Positions 13,123 through 23,401 of a stretch of 64,000 bases of DNA are shown here, one piece after another. The notes under the pieces are model-generated. The model ran no database searches and was not told the DNA's origin. It saw only the letters and a program-made list of their open reading frames with translations. The translations under genes were made by a program, and so were the position numbers. The stretch's first letter is position 1. Each line of letters begins with the position of its first letter. Origin of the DNA: Lophium mytilinum (Eukaryota; Ascomycota; Dothideomycetes; Mytilinidiales; Mytilinidiaceae); assembly GCA_010093605.1 (NCBI GenBank), contig MU004185.1, positions 269,334-333,333 of the forward strand, read 5' to 3'.

Positions 13123-13462
13123 TTTTGGTAGATGTTCGATTGGTTCGAAGGGGGTTACAAAGATGTGAGTGAGACGTAGGCGGTAAGATCTCGAGGTAGG
13201 CAGCTGTGTTATATCTCAAAAGGCCGACGCATGATTCTCTCTCGGCCCCAGGGTAGGTGACTCCGCCACATGTTCACGTAGCGGAGCCATATCGTCGGAT
13301 TCTTCTTTGGGGTCCTTCCACGAGCTTGAGGCTGGGAGCGCCTTTACTTACGCTATAGAGAGGTGGTGTCAGCGGAACGTTCCTGGGCTTTTGCTACGCT
13401 CGGTAAGTGGGGGTGTCCAAAGGAAGCGTTGCGATAGGCTGCGCCACACGAGGCTGTGCACC

Positions 13463-13976
13463 GCCACACTCCCGACCCCTGACAAGCTGAGCGCCCCACT
13501 GGATTGGATTTCAAGTACAACTGTTCACCACTGCCTGAAGTGCCCTAACGAGTTTTCGCATGGTCCAAAAGGAAGACATATAAGTTTCTGAAAATGCATT
13601 GGAGGAACCCAAGCAGTGGCATCACGCGCCACACTCCCAAATACTGACGAGCTGAGCGCCCGTTGGGATCTTTTGGATTGGATGACTGTACAACTGCTCA
13701 CCACTGCTTGGAGTGCCCTCACAAGTTTTCACATGGTCTAAACCGAAGACATTTCAGTTTCTGAAAATGCATTGGAGCAACCCAAGCAGTGGCATCACGC
13801 GCCACACTCCCGACCCCTGACGAGCTGAGCGCCCCGTTGGGATCTTTTGGATTGGATTTCATGTACAACTGTTCACCACTGCTTGAAGTGCCCTAACGAG
13901 TTTTCACATGGTCCAAAGGGAAGTCACTTAAGTTTCTGAAAATGCATTGGAGGAACTCAAGCAGTGGCATCACGCG
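13463..13976. repeat. ~174-bp tandem repeat, three units, each with an internal inverted repeat
   Basis: Units begin near 13463, 13628 and 13801. The shared text GCCACACTCCC..CTGACGAGCTGAGCGCCC recurs at each unit start. AGTTTCTGAAAATGCATTGG recurs with its AAAATGC at 13591, 13764 and 13939. In the third unit CCACTGCTTGA (13876-13886) is an exact reverse complement of TCAAGCAGTGG (13957-13967), and similar pairs lie in the other units. No reading frame runs across the array. Confidence 0.85.
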
Positions 13977-14345
13977 TACACAACCATCGCGAGACGGTTA
14001 AAATATGAGTGCTGCTATTCCTATGCCCCGCAGGTATTGGTCACTCTTCTAGCTTCATCCTCAAACTCGTCCTCCATCCTTAAGTAACATATACCTACGC
14101 TCCGCGGCCCTTTCACTCCCATATCTCTCCCTCCGAGTCTCGTTTTGTTAGCATAGTGCGAATAACGAGCATTTCCGACACTTACCCGAACTTTCGTAGT
14201 CCTCGGTGTCATAACCCTTGAACACTGCGTAGCCACTATCCCTCCGCTCACCCCCATAACCGCCATATCCCCCCTCCACGTCCCAGTCCGCGTCCCGAGC
14301 CTGGGTACTGGCAATCAACTCATTGCTCAGCTTCTTTGCCCGAAA
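13977..14345. other. Region between tandem array and RNase H frame
   Basis: About 370 bp downstream of the RNase H stop codon. No gene or further repeat recognised. Confidence 0.4.
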
Positions 14346-15785
14346 TCAGTACTCCTCCTCCCACGCTCTCGACGCATCTTTCAACGCAAGCGGTAGGAGT
14401 CGGACTGGATCCACCGCCGCTTTCGGTGCTCTTGCTGCCAATCTCGCCGCTCGGTCTGCGCCTCGGTCTGCCGCTTGGTTGCCTTTTGCGCTCGAATGCC
14501 CATTCACCCAGCGAAGTGTGAGAGGCACCCCCATTGCGTGCAGCTGGTCGGCGGCGTCGTAGATGTCCTCGAGCGCCCACCGCGTCGACGTCAAGGGGCC
14601 TAAGTCGGTCGCTCTCCCGCTTTCAAGGGCAATAAGGCACGGAAGGAAGTCGGTGAAAATGACGACGGGTGCCCTCTTTCCAGCATATGCGTCGATAACG
14701 GCTAGGCCAAGCGCGGCGGCGATAGCGTAGACCTCGGCGTCGCCAGAAGAACCCACATTGCAGCCTATAGGGTACTCGGTCACGTCGAAAATGGTGGTTG
14801 TTGGGGCAAGACGCGCCACCGCAGCGCCCAGGAAAGAGTCGGTGCTATCAGGAGGGTGGTGGGCGGAGCCGTCTGTCCAGAAAGCGTTGTGGGTCCTATT
14901 ATGCGGCAATGCGTCCTCATATGTGATGGATGTTGCGACAGAAGCCCTGCGATCCTCGCGGACCACTTCGCCGGCGAAACTACGTTCTTTTCTGCCCTTT
15001 CTGCCCATTATGGCCTTGTGGAAGGCACTCATTCGGGCCCTGTGTGCGCTTCTGGCAGGTCCGGTCACTTTCCGAGAAGCACGCTTCTGGTCTTTGTGAG
15101 GGATCTCTGCACGCTTTGTGGGGGAGGCGGCGTGAAAGCCGGCTTGGTCTGCGTGTCGTCTTGCGAGTTTTAGCTCGCGGCGTTGCTTGTCGCGGCCTCT
15201 TTGGGCCTTCTTCTGGTCTTCGTCACGCGGGGTCGCCCTCGTCGCCTCTTCTCCGCGCGTTCGTCCACCAGGCGTGGGCGTGAAAAGCGGTAACAGCGGG
15301 TGAAGGACCGGAATAGGGGCGTTTTGGGCCGGATGTTGAGGAAGTTGGCGCCCGAGCGTATCGGGATGCGGAAGAAGAAGAGGCGGGAAGGTAAGAAGAG
15401 GGTGCGCGAGCGTGGTTGGATGTTGAGACAGAAGAGACGAGAAGGATGGGAGCGGTGCTTGTGTGACAAGAGATGGAAGAGGGTGAAGTTGAGCAGGAAG
15501 GGTCCGTGCGAACGACGACGAGAGGGTTGGGAATCCAGCGTGACCTACGGCGGCTGGTGAATTTTCCGCCAGCCTCTGAATCGGGGTGCTTGTGGGAGTC
15601 GGTGGGACGCCGAACGAGAATCCGGGCGCCGTCGCTGCGAAATTGACGGGCTTCTCGGCGACTCGAGCCAACCATGGCACCTTTGAGCTGTCCGTTGCGC
15701 CTCGCGCGTACTTCGCGAAGCCGACGAGAGAAGGCGCTGGGACGGCTGGTTCATCGGCGCCGGAGGGGTCTCTGTTGTCGTCCAT
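14346..15785 (-). CDS. RNase H domain protein, probably derived from a non-LTR retroelement
   Basis: Intronless frame of 479 residues. The first ~280 residues are Pro/Ser/Arg-rich and look disordered. The rest is an RNase H fold with an apparently complete acidic active site: FWTDGSAHH (Asp 1), GDAEVYAIAAAL (Glu), VVIFTDFLPCLIAL (Asp 2) and HSSAKGNQAADRGADRAAR (His and final Asp). This domain cleaves RNA in RNA-DNA hybrids and is the usual C-terminal domain of fungal LINE-type reverse transcriptases. No reverse transcriptase or endonuclease is next to it, so it is either a detached 3' fragment or a captured host gene. Repeats flank it on both sides. Confidence 0.7.
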   Translation of the reverse strand: MDDNRDPSGADEPAVPAPSLVGFAKYARGATDSSKVPWLARVAEKPVNFAATAPGFSFGVPPTPTSTPIQRLAENSPAAVGHAGFPTLSSSFARTLPAQLHPLPSLVTQAPLPSFSSLLSQHPTTLAHPLLTFPPLLLPHPDTLGRQLPQHPAQNAPIPVLHPLLPLFTPTPGGRTRGEEATRATPRDEDQKKAQRGRDKQRRELKLARRHADQAGFHAASPTKRAEIPHKDQKRASRKVTGPARSAHRARMSAFHKAIMGRKGRKERSFAGEVVREDRRASVATSITYEDALPHNRTHNAFWTDGSAHHPPDSTDSFLGAAVARLAPTTTIFDVTEYPIGCNVGSSGDAEVYAIAAALGLAVIDAYAGKRAPVVIFTDFLPCLIALESGRATDLGPLTSTRWALEDIYDAADQLHAMGVPLTLRWVNGHSSAKGNQAADRGADRAARLAARAPKAAVDPVRLLPLALKDASRAWEEEY

Positions 15786-16136
15786 CGTGGATTGTAGGTT
15801 GGTTGATGATTAGTGGTTGGAGAGTCAGTCTGCAGTAGGAGGAAGCTCAGACGGTGGCACGAAGGCTGCAAGACAATCGGCAACTGGTCACGATTGTAAT
15901 GCGAGCGCTGTCGAGGTTGGAGGTTGAAGGAGAAGTTGACGGTCGACGTCAATAGAAGAAAAGACACGTCCAAACTAGCGCCTTGGCGACAACACTCCCA
16001 CGTGCAGGTGAGGTGGAAGGGCTCGGTGAGGAGGAACAAGCTGCCGACGCCGGAAAATCAGTCCTTCCGAAGGCTAGATTTGTAGTCTTGTGATGCTGCG
16101 AGGTCTGGAAGCAGTAAATGGTGAAAGTTGTAAAGA

Positions 16137-16330
16137 GCACGCTTTGGCCGCATATAGTAACTTTTCTGTCATGAAAGGGGCACGTTTTGGGGGCTTTTAG
16201 TAATACTTTCGTAGTAGTAAGGCATATTCTAGCTACAAATTCGATTTTTTAGCACTAAGAGGGCACGCTTTCGGTACTAATAGTGCTACTTTCCACATAA
16301 GTAGGGCGCCCTTCGGGTACAAACAGTAGA
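16137..16330. repeat. ~42-bp degenerate tandem repeat, about five units, in AT-rich DNA
   Basis: A GGGCACGCTTT..GG motif followed by a TAGTAATACTTTC-like stretch recurs near 16139, 16181, 16223, 16264 and 16307, with spacings of 41-43 bp. The DNA after it (to about 16530) is rich in TTA, TAT and CTTCTT and contains no long frame. This composition could reflect repeat-induced point mutation of an old repeat, but I have not measured an index. Confidence 0.65.
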
Positions 16331-16554
16331 TCTTGTAACACCAATGCGTGGTATAAAATGCTACTTCTTCTCTTCTTATTAATATTTCTTCTTCTAGGAC
16401 CGAAAGCGTTACTTCTCCCTACTTGTAATATATTCGGCTTAAAGCAACTCTAAATTATCTTATATCTTAGGCTGCTTAAACCGCGCTACTTAGACGTTTA
16501 TTTTGCTAGGTTATATACCTATAGAAGACTCCCCACAAGGTACAAGACTTTTAG

Positions 16555-17037
16555 AAATGTGAATGTCACGTTCTAGACTCTTTAGATTAGGTCTCTAACA
16601 GGTAAATAGCTTTTAGACATGTCCGAAGGCTATGCACCTGCCAAAGACCTAATATAGGGTGTCCAGAACGTGACATTCACATTTTCCAAATTTGCAACGT
16701 CCAGGAGCGTCTGGAAGCGCTATCCAAACTGCCAAAATACGCGATCGAATGGCTCGATATTGTATGCGAGGGAAGTAAGACGTTAATTCTCTTACGTGCT
16801 AAATCAGGCTATGTTCGCGGATGTTTTGGAGGCTTTGATACCGCCTGAAGACACCCCTTGGCGTGGGACGTTTTAAAAATATGGATGTCACGTTCTAGAC
16901 ACCACAGATCAGAACCTTGCTTCTCGTGCGTGCGATATCAGGCTACGCGAACACCTGTTTTGGAGGCTTAGCTAGCGCTTGAAGACGCCCCTGGACGTTA
17001 CATATTTGAAAAATGTGAATGTCACGTTCTACACCCC
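16555..17037. repeat. Cluster of transposon-end-like repeats, including a 130-bp fold-back
   Basis: The sequence AATGTGAATGTCACGTTCT occurs at four places: 16555-16578 (+), 16661-16684 (reverse complement, 23 of 24), 16877-16900 (+, degenerate) and 17011-17034 (+). The first two form the ends of a fold-back whose interior is also palindromic (ATTAGGTCT against AGACCTAAT, CAGGTaaATAGC against GCTATgcACCTG). The blocks 16791-16903 and 16919-17037 are diverged direct copies sharing TTTTGGAGGCTT and GAAGAC. The sequence beyond 16684 is a third copy in reverse. This is the pattern of MITE-like elements or DNA-transposon termini. Confidence 0.75.
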
Positions 17038-17042
17038 GCAGA

Positions 17043-18527
17043 TTAGAGAGATCCCTTCATGTTTTCGACTTCCCTCTGCTTCGTCTTCCCTTTTCTCTCC
17101 TCAAACATACTTCTCACAACCCTCCTCGACCTCTCGCACAGAATTTGGAAAAGGGAATCGTCGACATCATCCTCTCCCTCTCCTCCCAGCATTCCTAGTA
17201 CCCAAACCCCACAATCCTCTTCCAGTACCCCTCGCCGAAAGTTCACCGCATAGTCTCGATTGACGCTGACGGTGCCGTCTAAAATTGACGTCATGCCAGC
17301 GAAGAGAGCGCCGTAGTCGTGGCGTTTATACCCTGTGGCGGGTACCACAAGATCGAATGGTTTTTCACTCGTTTGCCCGTGGCAGGTGGTTGAGAGGATG
17401 ATTTTGCCACCCACATCGCGGCGTGCGGCAGTGACTGTAGTAGAAGAGAGGAAGCGTGTCGCGGAGTTCCGAAGCTTGTTCTGTTTCGAGGGGATACGCT
17501 GGTTATACTGGGCTGCATATAGCGAATCTAATAGTGGCGAAGAGGCGGTAGGGTAGGTTGTACTCTCGTGTAGCACACTTCCTCTGATTAACTCTGGTGG
17601 GTATAGGGGGTGGGAAGTTTGCAGCGTTGTTGTCGTGCTGTCATTTATTAGCACTTCCTTTCAATCACTTGCTTTTTCTCCATTCTTTGAAGCGACAGAG
17701 ATGTTGGGGTAAGGAAAAAGAAAAGAGGATACCCACAAAGCAGTGTCTTCATCCGCTCGAAAGTGTTGTTCTTCCATCAGAACCGTAACTCGATACCTCG
17801 GATTCTTTCCGTTCAAATACTCCACAACCTCAGCAGCGTGCTGCCCACCCCCCACAACCGCGATTTCCCGTCCCCTCCACCCATCTTTCTCTCTCTTCTC
17901 TAGCTCCTCTCGAAACTCCGCCGCGTGAACCACAGCCACCTTTAAACTCTTCGATTTTAGAATAGCTGGGAAAGCGAGCTCGACGCCCATCGCACACACC
18001 ACCTTTCTCGCTCTCCATTCCCTCAATTCCCCTTTCTCTCCCTCTCTTGCGAAGACTCTAAAAGCTTCAACCTCCCCACTCCTCCCTTTAGCAGCTTCTA
18101 CACCCAGGACCTCGCACCCGAATCTGACCTCCGCCCCATCGCGAATAAATTCCTCCCCACACCACCGCAGATACGCGCGCACGAGCTCTCTACTCGGCTG
18201 CACGCGTCCGAGATTGGTGTAGTCGACGAGGAGGTTACGAGTATATAGGAAGTTTACGAAGGTGTATTTTGAGCGGGGTTCATTGGAGGTTACGAGGTCT
18301 GAGATGAAAGATGTGCTCATATGCGCTGCGGGGAGAGAGGGGCCGGGCGACCATGCTTTTTGGGGGTGTGCCTCCAGGTAGAGGGTCTTTAGAGCACTTT
18401 GAGGAATTGTGGAAGCCAGGTTTGCGGCGAGAGAGAGGGCAGTGGTGCCAAACCCGATTGTGAGGATGTCGTAGACTGGCAATGAATGATCTGAAGAAAC
18501 AGTGGGGCTGAGTTCTGAGGAAATCAT
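17043..18527 (-). CDS. SidA-like L-ornithine N5-monooxygenase family flavoprotein
   Basis: Family role: FAD- and NADPH-dependent N5-hydroxylation of ornithine, the first committed step of hydroxamate siderophore synthesis. Two exons (17733-18527 and 17043-17657) encode 469 residues. FAD loop: YDILTIGFGTTALSLAANL. The family segment ISDLVTSNEPRSKYTFVNFL matches the SidA-type DLxTxRDPRSxFTFLNYL. NADPH loop: IAVVGGGQHAAEVVEYL. The late motif is VPATGYKRHDY. Compared with the family pattern, several residues near the substrate pocket differ: PAAHMSTSF where PGxKMQxSF is usual, and TTYPTAS where TNYxVV is usual. It may be a divergent paralogue with another substrate. It is divergent from the acyl-CoA ligase gene, with iron-type GATA sites between. 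Confidence 0.8.
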
Positions 18528-19763
18528 TGCTGCTGAACGGTGTGAGGGAGTCCCCTGAGTTCCTCGAAAGATTGACTTGAAGGGTGAGAGCCTATAGCTT
18601 TGGAAATGCTACCGAAATCAAAATCCCGACTACACGGTTGTGAAACAGATGGCGGCCTCTTTCTCGACCATCTTACCAAAGCCGTATTGATATTCCGAGA
18701 GCTCTCATTTCATCACTTACCTTAAAACCTGGTATTAGACCACCTCGCTGCACTCGTCTGATCCACTCGCCGAAAAGCGATATGCAACCCTGCAATATCA
18801 CATTCGCAGGCCGCCCGACCTCGGCGTCATACCCACTTCGCTGGGCTAGAGTATTACCCGCCACCACACGAACGACGACCCCATCTTTGAAGCCCAAAAT
18901 TTCCCAAACGATGATGCCAGGCCCCGAGGCGCAAGGGTGACGTAGCCGAGCAGCAGTCTTGCCCGCCAGGTGGGATACAGTACCCCCTTTTCGCGCCAAA
19001 TACATACAATACAGATATGATATTATCGGGCCCTTGCCGTCGTGCCCTGCTCGCAACCCTCCAGCTGGACCTGGTGCACGGGAAGATTCCCAGTAATACA
19101 GTTCAAACTCACTACGTAAAAGGGTGGGATAGTCGCTGGATCGTCACCCCTCTTCCCCAATTTCCGCTCGCATACGCATATCCCACGGCGCCAAGGTGAG
19201 ACTCTTGGGATTTTGATCTGATAATTTTTCCCTGCACGCTGGGCAGGGATAGAGTTTACCGGGGGCGGACGTGGCGCGGCTGGGGCGCTGGGCGCTTTCT
19301 TAGGCGCCCGAGCTAAGGGCAGGTGGAGATGGGTCGGCGGATTCCGGGTGCGCCCCCATCTTATCTGATCCCCGCGGATCGGGAGAGTGAATGGAACTTG
19401 GTATTGTTCGGTGCCGTTGAGTCTAGCGGAGTCGATGGGGAAGGAGCAGCGATGATCGAACGATGTCATGATCTCGGTAGTAAGGAGATGACGGGATGGC
19501 TTCTTCTCCTGGGGAAAGGTTTTAGTATGGAGCTGGTTAGGGTGAATTGACCACCTGCGTGATGAAAGTTTCGCAGTTGCAGCAAAGAGCCGAGAGCACT
19601 GTTGTTCGGAAGACCTGGATGGGGAAGTCGACTAATTGGGGTCATGCAGCCCTGAGAATTCACTGCTGTAGTTTCATGTGCTAGGATCTGCTTAGATTTT
19701 GCAGCTTCTACATCTTATCAGATTTCTCCTATCCACTCTATCAATCTATTCGCACCTTTCAAA
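18528..19763. promoter_or_regulatory. Divergent promoter with three ATCWGATAA GATA sites
   Basis: 1.24 kb between the SidA-like and SidI-like start codons. Perfect ATCWGATAA sites lie at 19216-19224 (+), 19361-19369 (-) and 19715-19723 (-), the last only 41 bp before the SidI-like ATG. This is the known binding consensus of SreA-type iron-responsive GATA repressors. CCAAT pentamers, possible CBC/HapX sites, also occur nearby (about 19154, and an inverse copy near 19634). A 15-mer at 18922-18936 recurs at 23863 in the acyltransferase promoter. A 127-codon minus-strand frame (18673-19056) has no recognisable motif and is not called. Confidence 0.75.
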
Positions 19764-21692
19764 ATGATATCTGAAGCTCCATCCACTGACCCCCAGCCCT
19801 TATCCTTTCTCACAGGTCCGACCGACCCACCCCTCCTCTCCCTAACACTCGCTTCCCTCCTCGACCTCCAGGCTCTTCGGTTTGCATCTTCTGAGTTCCT
19901 TGTCTTCCCATGGACAGGCGCAAGATGGAGTTTCGAAAGACTACGAGCGGAGAGTGTGGCTCTCGCAAAAGGATTAGTAGCTCTGGGAGTGCGGAGAGGT
20001 GATCGAGTTGGTGTCATGGCTGGGGACTGTGAGGAGTTCGTCGCCTTAGTGTTTGCGTGCGGACGAATAGGAGCTATTCTGGTGTTGTTTGGAATGGGAG
20101 GGAAGGAGGCAGAGGTTAGGGCTGGCTTGGAGTTTGTTGGTGAGTTGATGCGCTTGGATACTGCACGCTTGCGAGCAGGTGGATTAGGTTGAGATTTTGA
20201 ACTGGGCTGATAGGTGTATAGAATGCAAACTCTTTCTCACCACGCAAAGCATCGGGAAGCATATCGATAATACGGAACTGCTACAGCTACTGCATAATGA
20301 TCCTCCCAAGGGACTTGAGGAAGTGATATTGCTACGCGGTCGTCTGCAGCCATTCCGCGACTATGGCCTGTTAATAGATGCTGGATTGGATATTTCGCTG
20401 GAGAAGATACTGGAGCTGAGTGCACTTGTGAAACCGGAAGAAGTCTGTAACCTGCAATTCACGAGTGGGACAACCGGACGGCCGAAGGCAGCTATGTTGA
20501 CGCATTAGTGCGTATTCCCCTTTCTTTGCAGTGCTCATGTCTCGAACTACATCCAGCACTGTAAAGAAGCAAATCTTTGGAGATATCACTGACGTGTCCC
20601 AGCTGTGTGACCAACAATGCCCGCTTCATTGGATCCCGCATGGCTTTTACTCCCTCCGATACCCTCTGCTGCCCACCGCCGCTATTCCACTGCTTCGGGC
20701 TTGTGCTAGGCATGCTCGCTGCCCTCTCCCACGGCACCAAAATCGTCTACCCTTCAGAAGTCTTCGACCCCTCTGCTTGCGTTGCCGCGCTCATAGAAGA
20801 AGACTGCACAGCACTCCACGGTGTACCCGCAATGTTCGACGCCATCTTTGACGTCCTCCCCGAAGGTTTCGCAAGCGGACGTCTACGAACGGGGATTGTA
20901 GCTGGCGCGCCGGTGCCGCGGGCAATTGTAGAGGGACTACTAGGGACCTTGGGAATGCGTGAGTTCACGAGCAGTTATGGCTTGACTGAAGCGTCTCCGA
21001 CATGCTTCAATGCGTTCTACGACGACCCACTGGCTCACAGGCTCAATACTGTTGGCACGTTGATGCCGCACGCGAAGGCGAAGATTGTGGATCATGATGG
21101 GAAGACAGTCCCTGTTGGTGTGCGCGGAGAACTCTGCATTGCTGGGTATCAGCTACAAGCGGGTTATTGGCGCGATCCAGAGAAGACAGCAGAGACTATG
21201 ATGCTTGACGAGGAAGGTGCGGTATGGCTACGGACCGGTGACGAGGCTGTGTTTGATGGGAGCGGCGGATGCAAGATTACTGGTCGATTCAAGGACATTA
21301 TCATCCGAGGTACGATTCGTCCTTTGCCAGCGTTGTCGAGTACTGACACCAATTCAGGTGGCGAGAACATCTACCCCATCGAAATCGAGGAGCGACTAGC
21401 TGCCCACCCCGCCATCGCCCGTGCGGTAGTAGTCGGCCTCAAGCACCGCAAGTATGGCGAAGTCGTGACCGCATTCCTGCAAGCTAGGGATAACGAGCGG
21501 CCTTCCGATGAGGCAATCAAGGAGTGGACTTTGATGAAGCTTGGTCGGCACAAGGCTCCGGCGCATGTCTTCTGGTTCGGACACGACGGGGTCCCGATTG
21601 AGATTCCGCTGACAGGGAGTGGAAAGGTGAGAAAATTCGAAATTGCCCAGATGGGGGAAGCTTTACTGGCGCGGAGACGTCCCAAGCTGTAA
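19764..21692 (+). CDS. Acyl-CoA ligase (AMP-forming), SidI-like
   Basis: ANL-superfamily enzyme that activates a carboxylic acid as its CoA thioester. In Aspergillus SidI makes mevalonyl-CoA for fusarinine-type siderophores. Four exons (19764-20139, 20222-20507, 20603-21309, 21358-21692) encode 567 residues, normal length. Adenylation motifs: LQFTSGTTGRPKAAMLTHY (ATP loop), SSYGLTEASP, LRTGDEAVFD, GRFKDIIIRGGENIYPIEIE (read across the last intron) and LTGSGKVRKFE, with the catalytic Lys. The third intron is 48 bp and in frame, so a naive translation inserts 16 residues into the A8 motif. The protein ends RRRPKL, a possible weak PTS1. The neighbours support a siderophore role; a generic fatty-acid or aromatic acid ligase is the alternative. 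Confidence 0.82.
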
Positions 21693-21964
21693 ATATATAG
21701 TCCGATTTGCGCCCTCCAGAACATTCTTTTCACCTTCTCGAGCGTCTCATACCTCCGAGGAGATCATCCACAGATATAGACTAGCGTATAATGTACGTCT
21801 ACATCGCTCAACTTCACACGTGCGGCAAAAGGATGCAACATCGCTAGTCACAAACCAACAATAAATCAAAAGACGACTGAACTGGAATGAGGTTCGACTA
21901 TTCAATACAATGCACAAACACAAATCGTTTCTCCCCTTTTGGACCCATAGCCCTCAAACTCCCT

Positions 21965-23401
21965 TCACAGCTTCGCAGGTAACCTAATACCCGTCCCACC
22001 AACCCATCCTCCCTGACTATCCAGTGGACAGAGCTGGAAAAACCTCTCCCGCCCACACCTCATGAATGCGCTCCGCTTATGTGGTAAATCCACAAATTTC
22101 TCGATGCTAAAGCCTGTCATGAGATCATACGCCAACACAGACGCATTCTCCAACTTCGGCTCACCCACGACGGCCATAGTCCGCGGATCGTCGAGGAACA
22201 GATAGTGGATCAGCGACGCCCACCAAGCCGTCGCCCGATGCCGACCCCGGAAATTTGCATTACCGACGAGTGAGTGCCGCCCACGATCGAAGTCGTGGGG
22301 TGTGTAGTGTGCACCTAGGTGATCCTCCTATTTCCACATTAGCTTACTATCCTCAATCGTCAATCCTCACATTAAGAGCCCGCCAATAGTAAAGTCAACA
22401 ACAGATAAAGAGTGTTAACATACCTTCACCCAATAAATCTCAAAATACGCAAAATAATTCTCCTCAAATCTCGCCAACACAGCCACCTGATGCTTATCCG
22501 CATCCATCTTCCTAAGATACTCCGTATGCTGCTCCACCGTCCCCTCCTCATTCCACCCAGCCGCGACCCGGGGATCGTTCTGCCACGTATGGAACAGGTT
22601 CACATGCTCGGCATCTCTATAATCCAGCGCCACCATGCTAAAGTTCTCGTCCAGATGCGGGATATATCTGCTATAGATCACGCTCCCGGGGGTGGGCTTG
22701 GCCGGGCGCCGAGGGTGCAGCGTGTGCACCCGCGTGGACGGGAAGAGGGTCGTGAGGGTGTAGGTGAGCGCGGCTTCGTTAGCGGAGAACCTCTGTCTTG
22801 AGCCATCGGCGGACGGTAGCCACGCGGAGCCAGCGCCGAAGGGGGCGCCCGCGCCTTGCCAGAAGGTAGCTCGCAGAAGTAGGAGCTCGTTGGTGGTTGG
22901 TTCTAGGGGCTCGTTGCGGAGGGGATCTTGCTCTGGGTGGGCAATACCAAGGGAGGTAGAGATTATTGCGCTGCTGAGAGCGCTGCTTGAGGGGCCATTG
23001 AGGGCGACGCGGACGCTTTCGAGCTCGGGGCGGAGGACGAAGATGGCGTAAGAGAGCAGCCAGAATTGAGCAGGGGTGGGGGCAACGCTGGAGCTCCAGG
23101 TTAGGTTTGTGGAAAGAGAGCGACGCGCGCGAGCCCAGGCGGAGTTATTCGACGAGGGAATTGCATCGGTGCCAGGTGTGGGCTGAAGAGGCGTGAAGTA
23201 GAGATCTGAGTTGTGCAATTGGAGTGGTGGGTCGGTCTCCTCTTTGCTCAGACCGTTTTTGGGAGAGCCTTTGCGGACTTGAAGCAATTGGGTGCCGCCG
23301 TCATGCTTCTCGGTTGCTGCGATGTGGTAGGTTGTGAGATATGGATGAGGAAGACAGAGCTTCGCCAGTACTGTCTTGTCTAGAATCTCAGGAGCTGTCA
23401 T
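21965..23401 (-). CDS. N5-hydroxyornithine acyltransferase (SidF/SidL type) with PTS1
   Basis: Transfers an acyl group (acetyl, anhydromevalonyl or similar) from CoA to N5-hydroxyornithine, forming the iron-binding hydroxamate. Two exons (22424-23401 and 21965-22327, intron 96 bp) encode 446 residues, near the size of Aspergillus SidF. The C-terminal half is the GNAT-like siderophore acyltransferase domain: [20 protein letters not shown], then [29 protein letters not shown] and the ending region [19 protein letters not shown]. The start MTAPEIL was chosen because it opens the conserved part; an upstream in-frame extension is hydrophobic and unlike the family. The last three residues are AKL, a canonical peroxisomal signal, as known for SidF. 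The gene is convergent with the SidI-like gene, 273 bp between stops. Confidence 0.88.

Noticed and set aside
14758-15283. Plus-strand frames opposite the RNase H gene
   Set aside because: They overlap a minus-strand frame with intact catalytic motifs and show no motif themselves.
18673-19056. 127-codon minus-strand frame in the SidA/SidI promoter
   Set aside because: No recognisable motif, and it lies in a region with regulatory sites. Not enough support for a gene.
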